A program made the position numbers and the translations under genes. A DNA stretch of 64,000 nt, from positions 123,993,649-124,057,648 of the forward strand of contig OX578140.1 in NCBI GenBank assembly GCA_951213105.1, given 5' to 3'. Below, piece after piece: positions 1 to 11,700 of the stretch (its first letter is position 1; each line of letters begins with the position of its first letter). This stretch comes from Amaurobius ferox (taxonomy: Eukaryota > Arthropoda > Arachnida > Araneae > Amaurobiidae). Under the pieces are notes generated by a model. The model searched no databases, was not told where the DNA came from, and saw only the letters and a list, made by a program, of their open reading frames with translations.

Positions 1-539
1 CCTCTTTTTCTGAAAGCTGGCTGGAGGACGCAAACATGGACATATTTACATTGGATCACAGATGAAGAAGCAGCTTGGCAAATTAAAGCCCCGGTGTTTT
101 TGTGGCAGGACTGGAGTCCTGGACGACAACTTGCTCCGAGCCTACTTAGGAGGGTTGTGATTGGCCAGGTGGGAAACTGGTGAAGCTGTGAGGATGATGA
201 TGATGAAGAAGATGATGATGATGACGATGATGGGGTCAGCGCAAGCTGTCCAAAATTTTTGTGACGTCCGTGGCTTCTGAGGCGTGTCCTGGCGTCCTGT
301 TTCTGCTGCATTTGCATCCTGCACGCGAGTATTTTTTTTTCTTTTTTTTACACCTCCCTTTTTTGTTCTTGGCAACTCGTTAGTCCCCGCCGAGTTTTGC
401 TCTTTGGATGTGTTCCTGCTCTTTTACATAACTGACGTGAATTTCAGGAGAATTTTTTCTCTTCTCTCTCTCTCAGTAGACAAATGTGTTTAAATGTAAA
501 TTTTTTCTTTTGTGACATGAAGTGGTCACTTGTTTTAAG

Positions 540-1030
540 TTATTTCAGAGAGTTTTTGTTGAAAGTAAAGTAAATTGAAATATTTAAGATAAATGGAATA
601 ATGTAATTATAAATGAATAATTTAAAGTAATATGAAAGTTGAGTCAGAATGAGAAAATTCTGAATTGTTTTAATGACAAAAATAAGTTGAATTAAAGTTA
701 ATGTTGAATATGTTGAATAATTGTTGAAATGTTGAAAATTTGAAAGCAAATGTAATTTAAAGTTAATATGTTGAATTTGAAAGTAATTTAAAGTGAAAGT
801 TAAGATTTAAATGAAAGTTTTTGAATTGAAAAATTGAATTAAGAAATTGAAAGTTGAAAGTGACTTTGTTCTCAAATAGTGAGACAATTTTTGAATGAGT
901 AAAAGAATCTCATTACCTGAGTATGACAAATTTAATTTAAAAATTAATTTTCAAAATATTTAACCTTTTGATGAAAATTAAGAATTGTTTTGTGTCACTT
1001 ATGTGTTTTGAAAGTGAAAACTGTTGAAGT
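540..1030. repeat. Low-complexity TTGAAAGT/AATTTAAAG-rich tract
   Basis: The tract is dominated by short recurring words such as TTGAAAGT, AATTTAAAGT and GTTGAA with little C. No fixed period is visible. It looks like simple-sequence drift, not coding DNA. Confidence 0.55.
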
Positions 1031-1464
1031 TTCGAAATTTTCAAATTGTTTATATTGTGTAAGTTGTAGATTCATATCATATCATGTTTTTGTTTCACAT
1101 CACCTGGTTGATCTCAATGTTGTTGATTGAGATATTGTGTTGTCAGGCAAAGTGCTTTGACAATTGTTTTCTATTTGAGTGTAATTTTATGTGAATTTTT
1201 GTAAAGGTTCCTTTAAGATGTGGTGACACCTTGTCATCCTTTTGGTTTTCTTTTGGTCTTTACCTGTGGTGATGAATGGCAGGGCCCGTCATTCAGATCT
1301 GCAGTGTTGTTGTCTTGAAAATGCGATGACGTCTCGTTTTCTCGCCCAAAATTTTGTTTTAAATTATTTTTACACTTAAAGGTTCCTAAGACTCTTTGTA
1401 AATTTTTGTGTTTTTGAGTGAGAGAAAAATTTTCCTCACTGTGTTCGGAAAATTTTTGCCTCCC

Positions 1465-1476
1465 AGGAGGGGAGAG
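1465..1476 (+). other. Candidate polypurine tract
   Basis: The 12-nt purine run AGGAGGGGAGAG lies one base before TGTCATG, the expected position for the plus-strand primer of an LTR element. Confidence 0.4.
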
Positions 1477-1477
1477 C

Positions 1478-2701
1478 TGTCATGTCGCATTTCTGCGCCA
1501 TGAGCCTTTTCGTATTTTGCCGTGAGAGAAACATCCTTCTCTTCGTCCGTGCCTGTGCTGTGTTTTTTGTTAACACTTGTCTGTATTGAAATCGCATTGA
1601 AAAGCGCATTTGGTCGTGAATTCGTTGGGAATGTCTAGGTTTTACGTCTGGCCGAGATGCGTGACGTATGCTCGCCTGTTGCTAGGAGCGGCGCGCCTGT
1701 CCAATCAGGAAGAGGCGCAGCGGAGGAGAATTTTCTTTGCGTGGGCCCGAGCGACCCACAGTTTGCTCTCTTCGAGCTGGTGATCCCGACTATGAGAGTC
1801 GCATGAAGGATTTGTCTAGAAAATAGACAAAGGTTTTGGCCGAAATGGCTAAACTGGCGGAGATGGGCATTTGGTTCTAAAGGAAACCGCCCCTGCTTTT
1901 CTGGAGATGATTGAAGAAGAACCTGGAACCTACATTAACTCTTCTGTACTTTTTTTCTAAAATCTATATTTTTTATTCCAGGAACTCTGACATAGAAGTC
2001 CGGTTTTGGAGTAGTTATTCCGCTAATGGTTCACGCTGGTGCATGATAGACTGATGTCCTGTACCTAAATTTTTGGACGACTATATCCCTCATCTTTCCA
2101 TTTTTGAGACTTGTTTGATACCGCCTTAAACTGTGCTCATCTGATGAGAATCTTTTTCTGCAAAATTTGAAATTTATAGGAGACCAGGTAACCTTTTCTT
2201 TTCGGGAAAATTTAGTGCCGTACAGCACTGGCATAACGAGGACTAATTTCTATAAATATAATTGGCTCATGTTAAGATTATATTGTGATTAATTTAGATT
2301 CCTGATTAAATCAGATGATTATTGAATATCTTAATTATTGTTTGTTATATTATTTTGACCAGAGCATTAATGTTGAATGTGTTCATAATAGATGAAGCTC
2401 TGAAGTCTCTGATTTAAAATTTGAAGCTAAAATGCATATATTCAATTTTGAAAATATTAAATAAATATTAATTTGTGTGATAAATGAGCCTGATTATTGT
2501 GTTGCCTTTGTGTTTTCCTCACTGTAATCATTTAGGATTTAATTCTCCTAAACTGGGAACTCCCTTGAGTTTTGAACCTGGTGTTTATTGTGGTAATTAT
2601 GATAAAATTAATAGTTCTCTTTTGGTATATTAAAATTACGTTTCACGGTGTTGTGTGTAGTGGAGTCAGTAGATACTGTTGGTACTGATTCCGCTCCCAC
2701 A
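1478..2701 (+). mobile_element. Putative 3' LTR of a truncated LTR element
   Basis: The segment opens with TGTCATG after a polypurine tract and closes with CCCACA, giving TG...CA ends. Inside is a GC-richer promoter-like block (about 1600-1800) with a CCAAT box in GTCCAATCAG, and an AATAAA near 2460. The sequence right after 2701 matches the 3' part of a repeat found elsewhere in the window (about 17585-17830), so 2701 behaves as an insertion boundary. The matching 5' LTR and most of the internal region would lie outside the window, so no second LTR or target duplication can be checked. It could instead be an unrelated promoter-bearing repeat. Confidence 0.4.
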
Positions 2702-2955
2702 GTACAGACTGGACTGTATTGCTTATTGAGGATGCTAACAGTAATGATGATTGTCAGTTTAGAATTCCGCGAAATATAAGTTAATTCGGTACTTTGAAAT
2801 AATTTTACATGTTGTCATTCGGAAAAATGCACATGAGCAATTCAACATTAAAAACATTAGAGCATGGATCTTATGCATTATTTTTCTCTTGTGAAAGAAG
2901 TACATTTATTGCATTATATAGGGAAATACATCTGCTGCCCACATAATATTCTTTT
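2702..2955 (+). repeat. HINE-B 3' fragment
   Basis: From about 2716 the sequence parallels 17588-17825, both starting near CTTATTGAGGATGCTA. It ends with GGGAAATACATCTGCTGCCC, a decayed form of the family's 3' terminal hairpin. The putative LTR upstream seems to have inserted into it. From 2956 to 3222 there is another decayed 3' end near 3150-3195 and nothing else. Confidence 0.6.
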
Positions 2956-3222
2956 GCTTAGTGAATGCTATCCATTTTCCTAAATGTCCAGTTGGATTTG
3001 CTCAAAATGTAAGTTAATTTTGTATGCAGAAATATATGCTGTCTCCCAGAAAAGTACGAAATGCTATTGCAGCGTTTAAAGTCAAAAATATTACGCCGTA
3101 TACCTCATTAATTATTTAGCTGTGAAATAATTTAAAGTCATTGCATAAAGTAGGGAAAGAGATGTGCTGCTGTTGCTGCCCACATCAGATACTTTTTGTT
3201 GCCTCTGTCACACCATATCGAA

Positions 3223-4009
3223 TTTTTACTTTCTCTGCAATACATGGTAATGTATAGGGAAAGTATTGGAATCATGCTGAAAATCGCAACTGGAGTTTTC
3301 GACGAATCTACACGTTTCGAGACCTCTAGAATACGATAAACTGTTTTTAGCGTGACGTCTGTGTGTGTGTGTCTGTGTGTTTGTGCAATGTATGTATCCA
3401 CTCTAACTCAAAAACTTATGGACTGAATTTCATAAAATTTGGTAGGTAAGTCACTTGGGTATGACCCTGGTGCTGATTAGGTTTTGGAATGATTCGTGAA
3501 AGCAAACCCCGCCTTTTTTTGCGAAATGGCCCTCAAAAATTTCATGTATCCACTCTAGCTAAAATACTAATTGATCAAATTTCACAAAATTTGGTAGATA
3601 AGTAACTTGTATCTGGTGCTGATTAGATTTTGGTATTAATCGGACAAGAGCAACCTGCCTTTTTTTACGAAATGGCCCTCAAAAATCGCTAAATCTAAAG
3701 AAAAGTTACGTATGTTCAAATATATCAATTAAATGCTTGTTTTATACGTAATTTTTGATGAGGAAAAGAATAAGAACAACTCTATTACTCTAGGACTAAC
3801 CGTTCTCGAGATATTTGAGATGTTTCGCATTTAGTTATGCCACTTTTGGAAAAATGTCCAATTACCAAATAAAAACAGAAATTGAATTAAAAATGCAAAT
3901 TTAGTGTTATTTTGTGCAATTAAACTCAATTTAATGAATTATTAAAGAAATAAAGAAAAAATGAATTTGAGTCTGCAGGGAAAGTCATGTGCTGCCCACA
4001 TCAGATTTT
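3223..4009 (+). mobile_element. HINE-A: Helentron-like non-autonomous element
   Basis: The copy starts in a T tract with ACTTTCTCTGCA, followed by a short palindrome (...GTATAGGGAAAGT). It has a (GT)n tract near 3360 and two internal imperfect repeats containing ATTTCATAAAATTTGGTAGG-like words. It ends with TGCAGGGAAAGT, the near-exact inverse of the start, followed by the hairpin ATGTG-CTGCC-CACAT and CAGATTTT. Subterminal inverted repeats, a central microsatellite, a 3' hairpin and T-tract insertion are the architecture of DINE-1/Helentron-derived elements. No protein is encoded. Confidence 0.6.
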
Positions 4010-4432
4010 ATCATTTGTAGGAAAAGTATTGTGTAGGACAAGCAAGATGTTTTCGTAAAATGAAATCCATTACAGTATTTAAATAGAAAAAACACCTTTA
4101 AATCATAAAAAATATTGAACGAACACGTGCGTTTAGGGGACTGCATCAAGGTGAAATGGAAAGTTCCTGATATATAGAATGTTCTTGAAATGAAATTTCC
4201 GCCTCCTGTCAAACCTATCCGATGAAAACGCATGATATGCGCCATAAAACCAGGGAAAGTGCTTTATAAGAACATGTTGTTTTTAGGTACATTATTAAAA
4301 TTTAATGTTATGTACTGACTGAAACAGTTTTTAGTTTGGATACTGTTAGTTAAGGTGCAAACGGATTGTTTTGAGAACAAATATTTAAGATTGATTACTA
4401 CTTTGAGTGTGAAATTAATTTTATGTTTTACT
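4010..4432. other. No feature seen
   Basis: AT-rich sequence without a recognisable gene or repeat boundary. Open frames on the minus strand here run into repeat sequence and show no family resemblance. Confidence 0.4.
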
Positions 4433-5891
4433 AGCGGTATACCCTTTCTTCGTACGGAATCTATATAAATAAAATTGAAAATCTGTTTGTCTGTATGCAT
4501 GTCTGTCTGTCTGCCTGTTTGTCCCGTCATCACGGGGGAACGGCTGAACCGAATTTGATGAAATTTTATGGGTAGCCTAGAAATAGTTCCCACTTAAAAT
4601 TTAGTCTATGTTTGGAGTTTCTACGATCAGTGGTTCTCGAGATATTAGTAAAAAACGAAATTTTCGTTTGTCTCATCATCACGGGAGAACGGCTTAAGGG
4701 AATTTGATGAAATTTTGTGGATAGCCTTGAAATAGTCCCCCGTAAATTTAGCCCAAGTTTCGAGTATCTAAGACCAGGGGTTGTCGAGATATTATTGAAA
4801 AACGAAACTTTTCCCTAGGGGGTTCTACTCTCTAACTCCGTGGTTTATCCAAACGAAAAGTTTGAAAATCGTTTGAAAATGAATTAAAACTTTATCTCTG
4901 AGTTTAATGCGAAATTTTTTGCGCTAATTAGTCATTTTCTAAAAACATGAATTGTTTGAAACATGATTTAAATGGGAAATCTATCTCCATGGTTTATTTT
5001 TCACAAGCTTTTACTGAACAATGAAAAGTATAAAGAAATCAAAATGGTTATTTAATTTCGCAGTTTATGAGGAAGATTCTACCTTATGTCATATTGCTCA
5101 GAAACGCAATTAAATTAAATCTGTCTGTTAATTTTAATTATTATTTTTTCGATTTGAATAATAAATAAATGGATACAAAAATATATTTTAGAAAAGAAGG
5201 ATTTGATTTTTCTTAAAGCATTTTGATTGAATAATATCAATTTCGGTCTTCAGGTTTAAACGTTATTATTATTGATATTTTTGGCGATTATTAATTCAGG
5301 GATTATTGATATTTTCAAGTTATTATGCCATTGTTTTATTACAACAAAAATTGTTTAAACTCATATATTGTACGTTGTACGAGTAATCATCTACAAATAC
5401 ACTGGTATATCTTCTAATCTACGAGAATATGAGTAGTACAGGTATATTGGCATATGTTTTGATATATATTGGCATATATTGGAATCAATTACGACCTTCT
5501 GGTATAAAGAGTACCGGGATTATTGATATTTTCAATGTATTACGTCATCTCTTTTATTTTGGCAAAGATTGTTGAGACCCCTATTGTATTACGGGTAATC
5601 TTCTACTAACACACTGGCATATTTTCTAATCTGCAACAATATAAGTAGTACGGGGTTGCATATATTGATTCAAATCCCTTTTTTTTTTTGTAAATTTGCT
5701 TACAAAAGGGGCCAGGATGTTTTATTTTTCAGATCTGCCCGTGAATATAATTTTGCATAGTGAGAACAGATATTCTTAAACTCCTCATTAGGAGCAATAA
5801 ATTTAATATTTTAACAGAATTTGCACATGATTGTGAATTATAAGTTTCTTTATATTATATACTCCGTACGAAGAACTGGTATGCTGCTAGC
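4433..5891 (+). mobile_element. TIR element, family H (full copy)
   Basis: The left end reads CTAGCGGTATACCCTTTCTT and continues with CGTACGGA. The right end is its imperfect inverse, TCCGTACGAAGAACTGGTAT then GCTGCTAG. The interior is non-coding, with a CTGTCTGTCTG tract near 4500, two tandem segments built on GAATTTGATGAAATTTT, and repeated AATATCAATAATCCC-type words. Related copies lie at 48329-49746 (opposite strand) and 49786-50690. The ends suggest a non-autonomous DNA transposon; no transposase is present and I found no clear target duplication. Confidence 0.55.
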
Positions 5892-6179
5892 AAGTAATAA
5901 ATATAAAATACTAGATAGATTATACCCGTGTATTAGCAGAAATACCCGTACTATAATAAAAGGGTTTGAAAAATCGTTGCCAAAATAAAACAGATGAAGT
6001 AAGAACTTGAAAATATCAATAATCCCCCTAATCTTTAAACCGTAGACTGTAATAATCCAATCAAATATTAATTCCTATAAAATTTATTTATATATACGTT
6101 TCTTTATTATTTAAATCAAGAAAGATTTATTTCTGCATTCACTTATTGGATTAATTCCGTTATTTGGCAACGTGAAATA
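5892..6179. other. AT-rich spacer with family H-like words
   Basis: Contains phrases shared with family H (for example GAAAATATCAATAATCCCC) but no end sequences and no coding potential. Confidence 0.4.
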
Positions 6180-6370
6180 ATTTTTTTAATTTCCCTGCAA
6201 TACATTAATGTATAGGGACAGTATTGGAATCATGTCGAAAATCGCAACTGGAGTTTTCGACGGATCTACACGTTTCAAGACCTCTAGAATACAAAAAACT
6301 ATTTTTAGCGTGACGTCTGTGTGTGTGTCTGTTTGTGTGTCTGTCTGTCTGTGTGCCTGTGCAATGTATG

Positions 6371-7265
6371 TGTAATGCCAGAAATGTAAAGTAATAAATA
6401 TTTGGAAGGATTAAAAAATAATGGAACCAGGAATGCGGGCGGATTATCCCCACGCTAAGCAGATGAGCGATAATATACAGGTGGCCCCATATCTTACATA
6501 CCACGCCCATGTTTACATACCACGTTAAGCCGTTTGGCGGCAACCGAGACGGCGACGCCATGTCTACGGATTAGCCCTCAGCTCTAGATTTCAGCACGTG
6601 GACCGCTGACCGAAAAAGGGATATAAGTGAGAGTTGCTCGAAGTGGGGGTCAGAATTGGTCAAGGCAGGCTGTTGGAGTTAGACTAGTCAAGAAGAAGCG
6701 ACGGTAGCAGAGTTAAGAGTTGTGTGTGCGTCTCTGATATAGGAATTCGAAGGAGAGCTCATGTTCATCTGGTATTGCAAGTGTAAAGTGTGACAAAGCA
6801 TCGGTGTTACCCAAGTTATATGAAAGAAGATCAGGTACCGTTCAATTAAACTATATGAGGATAACCTCTTTGTCTAAATTGGTGTTTTTAAGGAAAAGCT
6901 AATTAATGCATCCCACCACGTGCTCCAACCAAATATCAATTCATCTGGCATTACACCCCCCGAACTACCATTGAGATGTATTCCACTATGTGTGATATTT
7001 ATTTAATTTGTAAAACTAAAGAGTGTAAATTGAGTATGTGATAAATAAATGTTTGTTCCTTTACTATTAACCTTAATTTTTAGTTTGTTAACTTAGTATC
7101 CCGTTAAGCACAAATAGGTGGGTTTTGCGGCCACCAACGCAATGTACACAGCAGTAAGTTAGAACAGATTACATGTATAATTAATATACTAATAAATAAT
7201 TAATTTAATGTAAAATGCATTTTTGACAATATTAATTTTAATCAACAAAAATAATAATCGGCACA
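6371..7265 (+). repeat. 5' LTR
   Basis: Begins TGTAATGCCAG and ends CGGCACA. A TATA-like ATATAAG lies at 6621-6627 after a GC-richer block, and AATAAA lies at 7044-7049. These positions fit a promoter in U3 and a polyadenylation signal in R. Confidence 0.95.
6621..6627 (+). promoter_or_regulatory. TATA-like box in the 5' LTR
   Basis: ATATAAG lies about 250 bp into the LTR, repeated at the same place in the 3' LTR (13949-13955). Position fits a U3 promoter; the start site cannot be seen from sequence. Confidence 0.45.
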
Positions 7266-7267
7266 TT

Positions 7268-7280
7268 TGGTGCTCGTGAC
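7268..7280 (+). other. tRNA primer-binding site
   Basis: TGGTGCTCGTGAC lies two bases after the 5' LTR. Starting with TGG, it complements a tRNA 3' end reading GTCACGAGCA plus CCA. I cannot name the tRNA from memory. The following leader (to 7529) has two upstream ATGs (7464, 7469) that open short frames; the second overlaps the gag start. Confidence 0.75.
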
Positions 7281-7529
7281 TTTAGCAGTAACGGGAATAA
7301 AATAAGGATTTATGAAATTAATAAAAATAAAAGGAATAATAATAATAAGAAATAAATATTGATAAGGTTGGACAACTGGTGGCGACATAGATGATTGTGA
7401 AAATATTGTGCACAATTCTCATTTCTCCTTATGTTATATGTATGATTATGTAAAGTTTTATCAATGAAATGGAAAAAATGGTTCTTCTAAATGAGATCGA
7501 AGGTATAATTAGAAAAATGGGATATAGGA

Positions 7530-8669
7530 ATGGGACCAGTTAAAAAAGTGGTGAAAAGTTCAATTATAACAAGGAGTTCAAGTTTGAAAGAATATTCAAA
7601 AATATCAAATAAAAATTATAGTAAATTGGATAGAAATAATAAAAATATGGATATTCCAGTAATGCAGATCCTGCCATTATTTAGTGGGAGTAAGGAGGAA
7701 GATATAAATTTCTTTATAAAACAATTTGATGAATTAGCGGAGTTAGCAAGTTGGAAGGAAGAGCATAAAGTGGCTATCATTAAAACCAGATTAAAAGATA
7801 AGGCTATGCAGTTTTTAATTCAAAACCCTGAATTACAAAACGAAAAGGAGTTTGATAAAATAAAAATATTACTAATAAAAAAATTTTCAAACAGAATAAC
7901 GATAACGCAAGAACAGGACGCTTTCAATAAAATAAAACAAACGCCTGATATGTCAGTGGACGAGCTTGTGCTAAAAATAAAAAACGCAGCGCGTAAATAT
8001 TTGAACCTTAAGGATATAACAGATGGAGAGGTAGAGAAAATAACCAATAAAATAATGTTGGGAAAATTCATTAGCGCATTACGCCCTGATTTGGCAATTG
8101 AAATGAAGAAAAAAGATCCGCAGCGGTTTGAAGATGCCATAAAAGATGCCGAACTGTTTGAAATAATTCTTAATGATAGGACTCCAGAAGAATCACATAA
8201 CGAACTGAAAGAAATGTTACTTACAACACAGGTTCAAGATTTGACTTTAGAAATTAATAAATTAAAATTGCAAAATATACCAAATCAATTCATGGAACGA
8301 GCTGTTTTTTGCATAGGGTGCGGAAAAAATGGACATTATTTCTCAGATTGCTGGTACAATGAGTGTAATACTGCATTTGCAAGGAATCCCAAACGAATGA
8401 ATTATCAGCAATATGGGTTGGAGCAAACAAATTATATCAGAGGAAACAGAAACGAAAATCTCAGAAATTTTGAACGAGGAGGATATAATAGAAATAATAG
8501 GGAATATCAAGGAAATAATAATGATCAAAGAAATTATTACGATCAATTAGAAACCAACGTAGAAAATAGAGAGAGGCAAAGTATAAGAGGAAATTTTAGG
8601 GGGCGCAACGGAAGAAATATAAGATCAAACACATATGAGAGAAACAATAATAATAGTAATTTAAACTAA
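7530..8669 (+). CDS. gag: Gag-like nucleocapsid protein
   Basis: The 379-residue protein is the structural polyprotein that would package the retrotransposon RNA in cytoplasmic particles. Residues about 45-235 are a helical, charged region typical of the retrotransposon capsid domain, including a long stretch rich in Lys, Glu and Asp. One CCHC zinc knuckle is visible: C261-x2-C264-x4-H269-x4-C274. The C-terminal 90 residues are Asn/Arg/Gly-rich and would bind RNA. I kept the ATG at 7530 as the start because it opens the long frame; two earlier ATGs in another frame precede it. The stop TAA at 8667-8669 directly follows a slippery heptamer, so most ribosomes would stop here and a minority would continue into pol. 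Frame and domain order leave little doubt. Confidence 0.9.
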   Translation: MGPVKKVVKSSIITRSSSLKEYSKISNKNYSKLDRNNKNMDIPVMQILPLFSGSKEEDINFFIKQFDELAELASWKEEHKVAIIKTRLKDKAMQFLIQNPELQNEKEFDKIKILLIKKFSNRITITQEQDAFNKIKQTPDMSVDELVLKIKNAARKYLNLKDITDGEVEKITNKIMLGKFISALRPDLAIEMKKKDPQRFEDAIKDAELFEIILNDRTPEESHNELKEMLLTTQVQDLTLEINKLKLQNIPNQFMERAVFCIGCGKNGHYFSDCWYNECNTAFARNPKRMNYQQYGLEQTNYIRGNRNENLRNFERGGYNRNNREYQGNNNDQRNYYDQLETNVENRERQSIRGNFRGRNGRNIRSNTYERNNNNSNLN

Positions 8670-8733
8670 GAGCTGGAATTTGGGACCAAGGAACGAATCG
8701 TACAAATTCCAGAGAAATAAATAAATTCGGTTC
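8660..8733 (+). promoter_or_regulatory. -1 ribosomal frameshift signal (slippery site, stem, possible pseudoknot)
   Basis: The heptamer TTTAAAC (8660-8666) reads T TTA AAC in the gag frame, just before the gag stop. A 6-nt spacer (TAAGAG) leads to a perfect 10-bp stem: CTGGAATTTG (8673-8682) with CAAATTCCAG (8703-8712). Loop bases GAACGAAT (8691-8698) can also pair with ATTCGGTTC (8725-8733), leaving one bulged G, which would make an H-type pseudoknot. The pol frame opens exactly at 8660 (TAA in that frame at 8657-8659), so the frames overlap by only 10 nt and a -1 slip is required. Confidence 0.85.
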
Positions 8734-11700
8734 ACAAACATATAGAAATAACAAAAATGGAGATGACTGGCAAAACTATACAAATTTGGAGAGAGGACAA
8801 TATTATGAAAATAATGATAAAGCAAAATATGATACCAAAAGTATCCTTTCAAGCGAATGTGAGAACGTATCTAGCCCACAATTACCGATGGTAGAAATAG
8901 ATTGCAAAGGAATAAAAATAATAAGTGTAATTGATAGTGGGGCTCAAGTTAGTATCATAGATTTGGAAACATTTCAAAAACTAAAACAGAATAGAAATGT
9001 AAAAATAAAATACATAACCAGAAGAGTAATACTTCAGACGTTTACTAAAGAAAATATAAAATTTTTAAATTGCATTCAATTTTCATTTAGAATTGGGGAA
9101 AAGGCATGCAAAAATTATTTTTTCGTGACAAAACAGAACTTTCAGGGGCAATATAAAATGCTTTTAGGCTACGACTTTTTATCCTCACATAAAGCAATTT
9201 TAAATACAAAAGATAACGAAGTACAATTTGGGAATACTGCGATTAAATTGTATAAAAGTGAAAATACAAACCCAATACAGAATTCAAAACAAAAACCACA
9301 AAGCCAGGGAATTCGCGATGAAAATAGATATAATAGTAATTATGAAAATTATAATACTGATGACGACGAATATGAGGAAATAAATAGTTGTTATAATGAA
9401 TCCAATAATGAGAATGAAGATAGAATAAGCGATGATAATGATGACGACGAATATGAGGAAATAAATAATTGTTGTAATGAATTCAATAATGAGAATGAAG
9501 GTAGAATAAGCGAGGATAATGAAAGCGAGAACGATAGAAAAAACGCTAATATGCAAAATTGTAGCACTCGCGATAATGTAAATGATGAAAAATGGTTACC
9601 AAGTTCTAATGAAAGTAATAAGAATAAGAATGTTAAAAAGAAAGAGGAAAAGCAGATTTTCGCTAAATTGAAAAGAAAAATAACATTAAAGCCAGGGGAG
9701 TCAGAAATAGTCCAATTGATTTTGTCACAGGAATTAAATGAGGGACAGGATGTTTTATTTTCTCCAATAAAAATGGCAAGAACATTAATCACGGATGAAG
9801 CGATCCAAAGTATAGAAAATAAAAATAACATTAGAATGTTGTTATACAATGAAAAAAATTGCCAAATTACACTTAATAAAAATATGAACGTGGGTATAAT
9901 AACAGAACAAATCGAAATTGTTGATACAAAAAATAAAAGCAGTAAACCCACGTTGGAAATTAATAATATTCAAAATTTAAATAAAACAGATTATCAACAA
10001 ATTCGGGAATTAAGAAAGAAAGAAATATCTCCAGACGATTTTCAAGTACAGCACTTAAATAAGGAAGATAGAAATAAAGTTATTGCATTAATGATGACCA
10101 ATACAGAGGTTTTTTCAAAGTCATATGCTACCCTAGGTAAAACATCAGCAATAGTACCGAAAATCGAACTTATGCACAATTATCCTATTCAGAGTCGACC
10201 ATACCCAATTCCGAGAGCAGTACGAGAAATTGCGCAAAAAGAAATTAGGGAATTATTGGAAAATGACATTATTGAAAGTTCACAAAGCACGTACGCTAGT
10301 CCCATTATTCTTGTAAAGAAACCAAGTAAACCAAATGAAGAACCTAAATATAGACTTGCTATTGATTATAGGGCCATAAACGCGTATTTACCACTTTTGC
10401 CAATAAACTTACCAAAGGTGAAGGATATATTACAAAATATCGCTGGTAGTAAAATTTATACAGTTATGGATTTGAAGGCGGCGTTTTTTCAGATCGAACT
10501 AAGAAAACAAGATAGAAAGGCCTTAACGTTCACAACTTTTATGGGAAATTTTAATCCTAAAAGAATTCCGTTTGGTCTTAAAAACTCAGGAGCATATTTT
10601 CAACTTTTAATGAACAAAGTGTTAGGAGATCTATCAGAGTTAAAAATATACTTTTACTTAGATGACTTAGTCATATGCGCACAAAATAACGACGAAATGT
10701 TAGAGAAAATCAAAATTGTTTTCCAAAGATTGAAAGAAAATAATTTAACACTCGACCCGGCGAAGTTACAGATATGCAAATCGCAAATTGAATTTTTAGG
10801 ATATAAAGTAAATGCGAATGGTATAAGCCCATCAATAAAAAACTGTGCAAAAGTGCAAAATTTCAAACAACCCCAAACGGTTAAACAAGTAAAAAGCTTT
10901 CTTGGGACAACAAACTATTTTAGAGGTCTGATAAAAAATTATGCACAAATTGCAGAACCGTTGGTAAATTTGACAAAAAAGAATGTTAGGTTCGAGTGGA
11001 ATAATGAATGTAGAAAAGCTTTTAAAAAATTAAAAAATGCAATTTTTAAAGAACCAGTTGTAAGACAGCCTGATGAAGTAAACCCGTTTGTCTTAACTAC
11101 GGATGGCTCAGGTAAGGGAATTAGTAGTATTTTGATGCAAAGGGTAAATGGAGTCGATCATGTTATCGAATTTTATTCAAGACCTGTGAACCCGGCAGAG
11201 AAGCGTTATCCTGCAATAAAGCTAGAATTGCTAGCTATACACGCATCCTTACAACACTTCAGAGAATATCTGTTCGGAAGGAGTTTCACCTTGCTGAGTG
11301 ACGCAAAATCCCTTATGTACCACATAAAATTAGATAAAATGCCAAATATCATATCGAGGTGGCTAATTGACATAAGTCAGTATGATTTTAAATTCAAATA
11401 TCAAAAAGGTGAAAATAACGCAAGTCATTATTGCTCGAGATATGTATTTGACAATGATAACCAAATCAAATATGTAAATACTTTAATTAAAAATGATGAG
11501 ATAAATGTGGAGAAAATATTAGAGCAACAAATGGTAGATGAAAAATTAAGTAAAATTAGAGAGGAATTACAAAAAGGAAGAAACCGATATCACAATAACA
11601 AGGTATACTATATTGATAGCCAAAATAAACTGTTAATGGTAAAGAAGGAAAATAAAAGACAAACGTATAGGAAAATAAATGAGAATAAGATTGTAATACC

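Larger units (their letters stand above)
1..1477. other. AT-rich stretch without a supported gene
   Basis: No convincing coding region is visible. Two short open frames around 142-493 overlap on opposite strands and consist of low-complexity runs (GAT/ATC repeats and T tracts). The stretch ends in a purine run directly before a TG that opens a likely LTR, so it may be the 3' internal part of an LTR element whose coding region lies outside the window. That is inference only. Confidence 0.35.

Noticed and set aside
142..493. Overlapping short open frames near the left edge
   Set aside because: They lie on opposite strands over GAT repeats and T tracts and show no family pattern.
6205..6561. 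Minus-strand frame across the 5' LTR start
   Set aside because: It crosses the HINE-A/LTR junction and recurs in the 3' LTR; it is repeat DNA.
9284..9951. Minus-strand open frames inside pol
   Set aside because: They are hydrophobic shadows of the Asn/Asp/Glu-rich linker of the real plus-strand frame.
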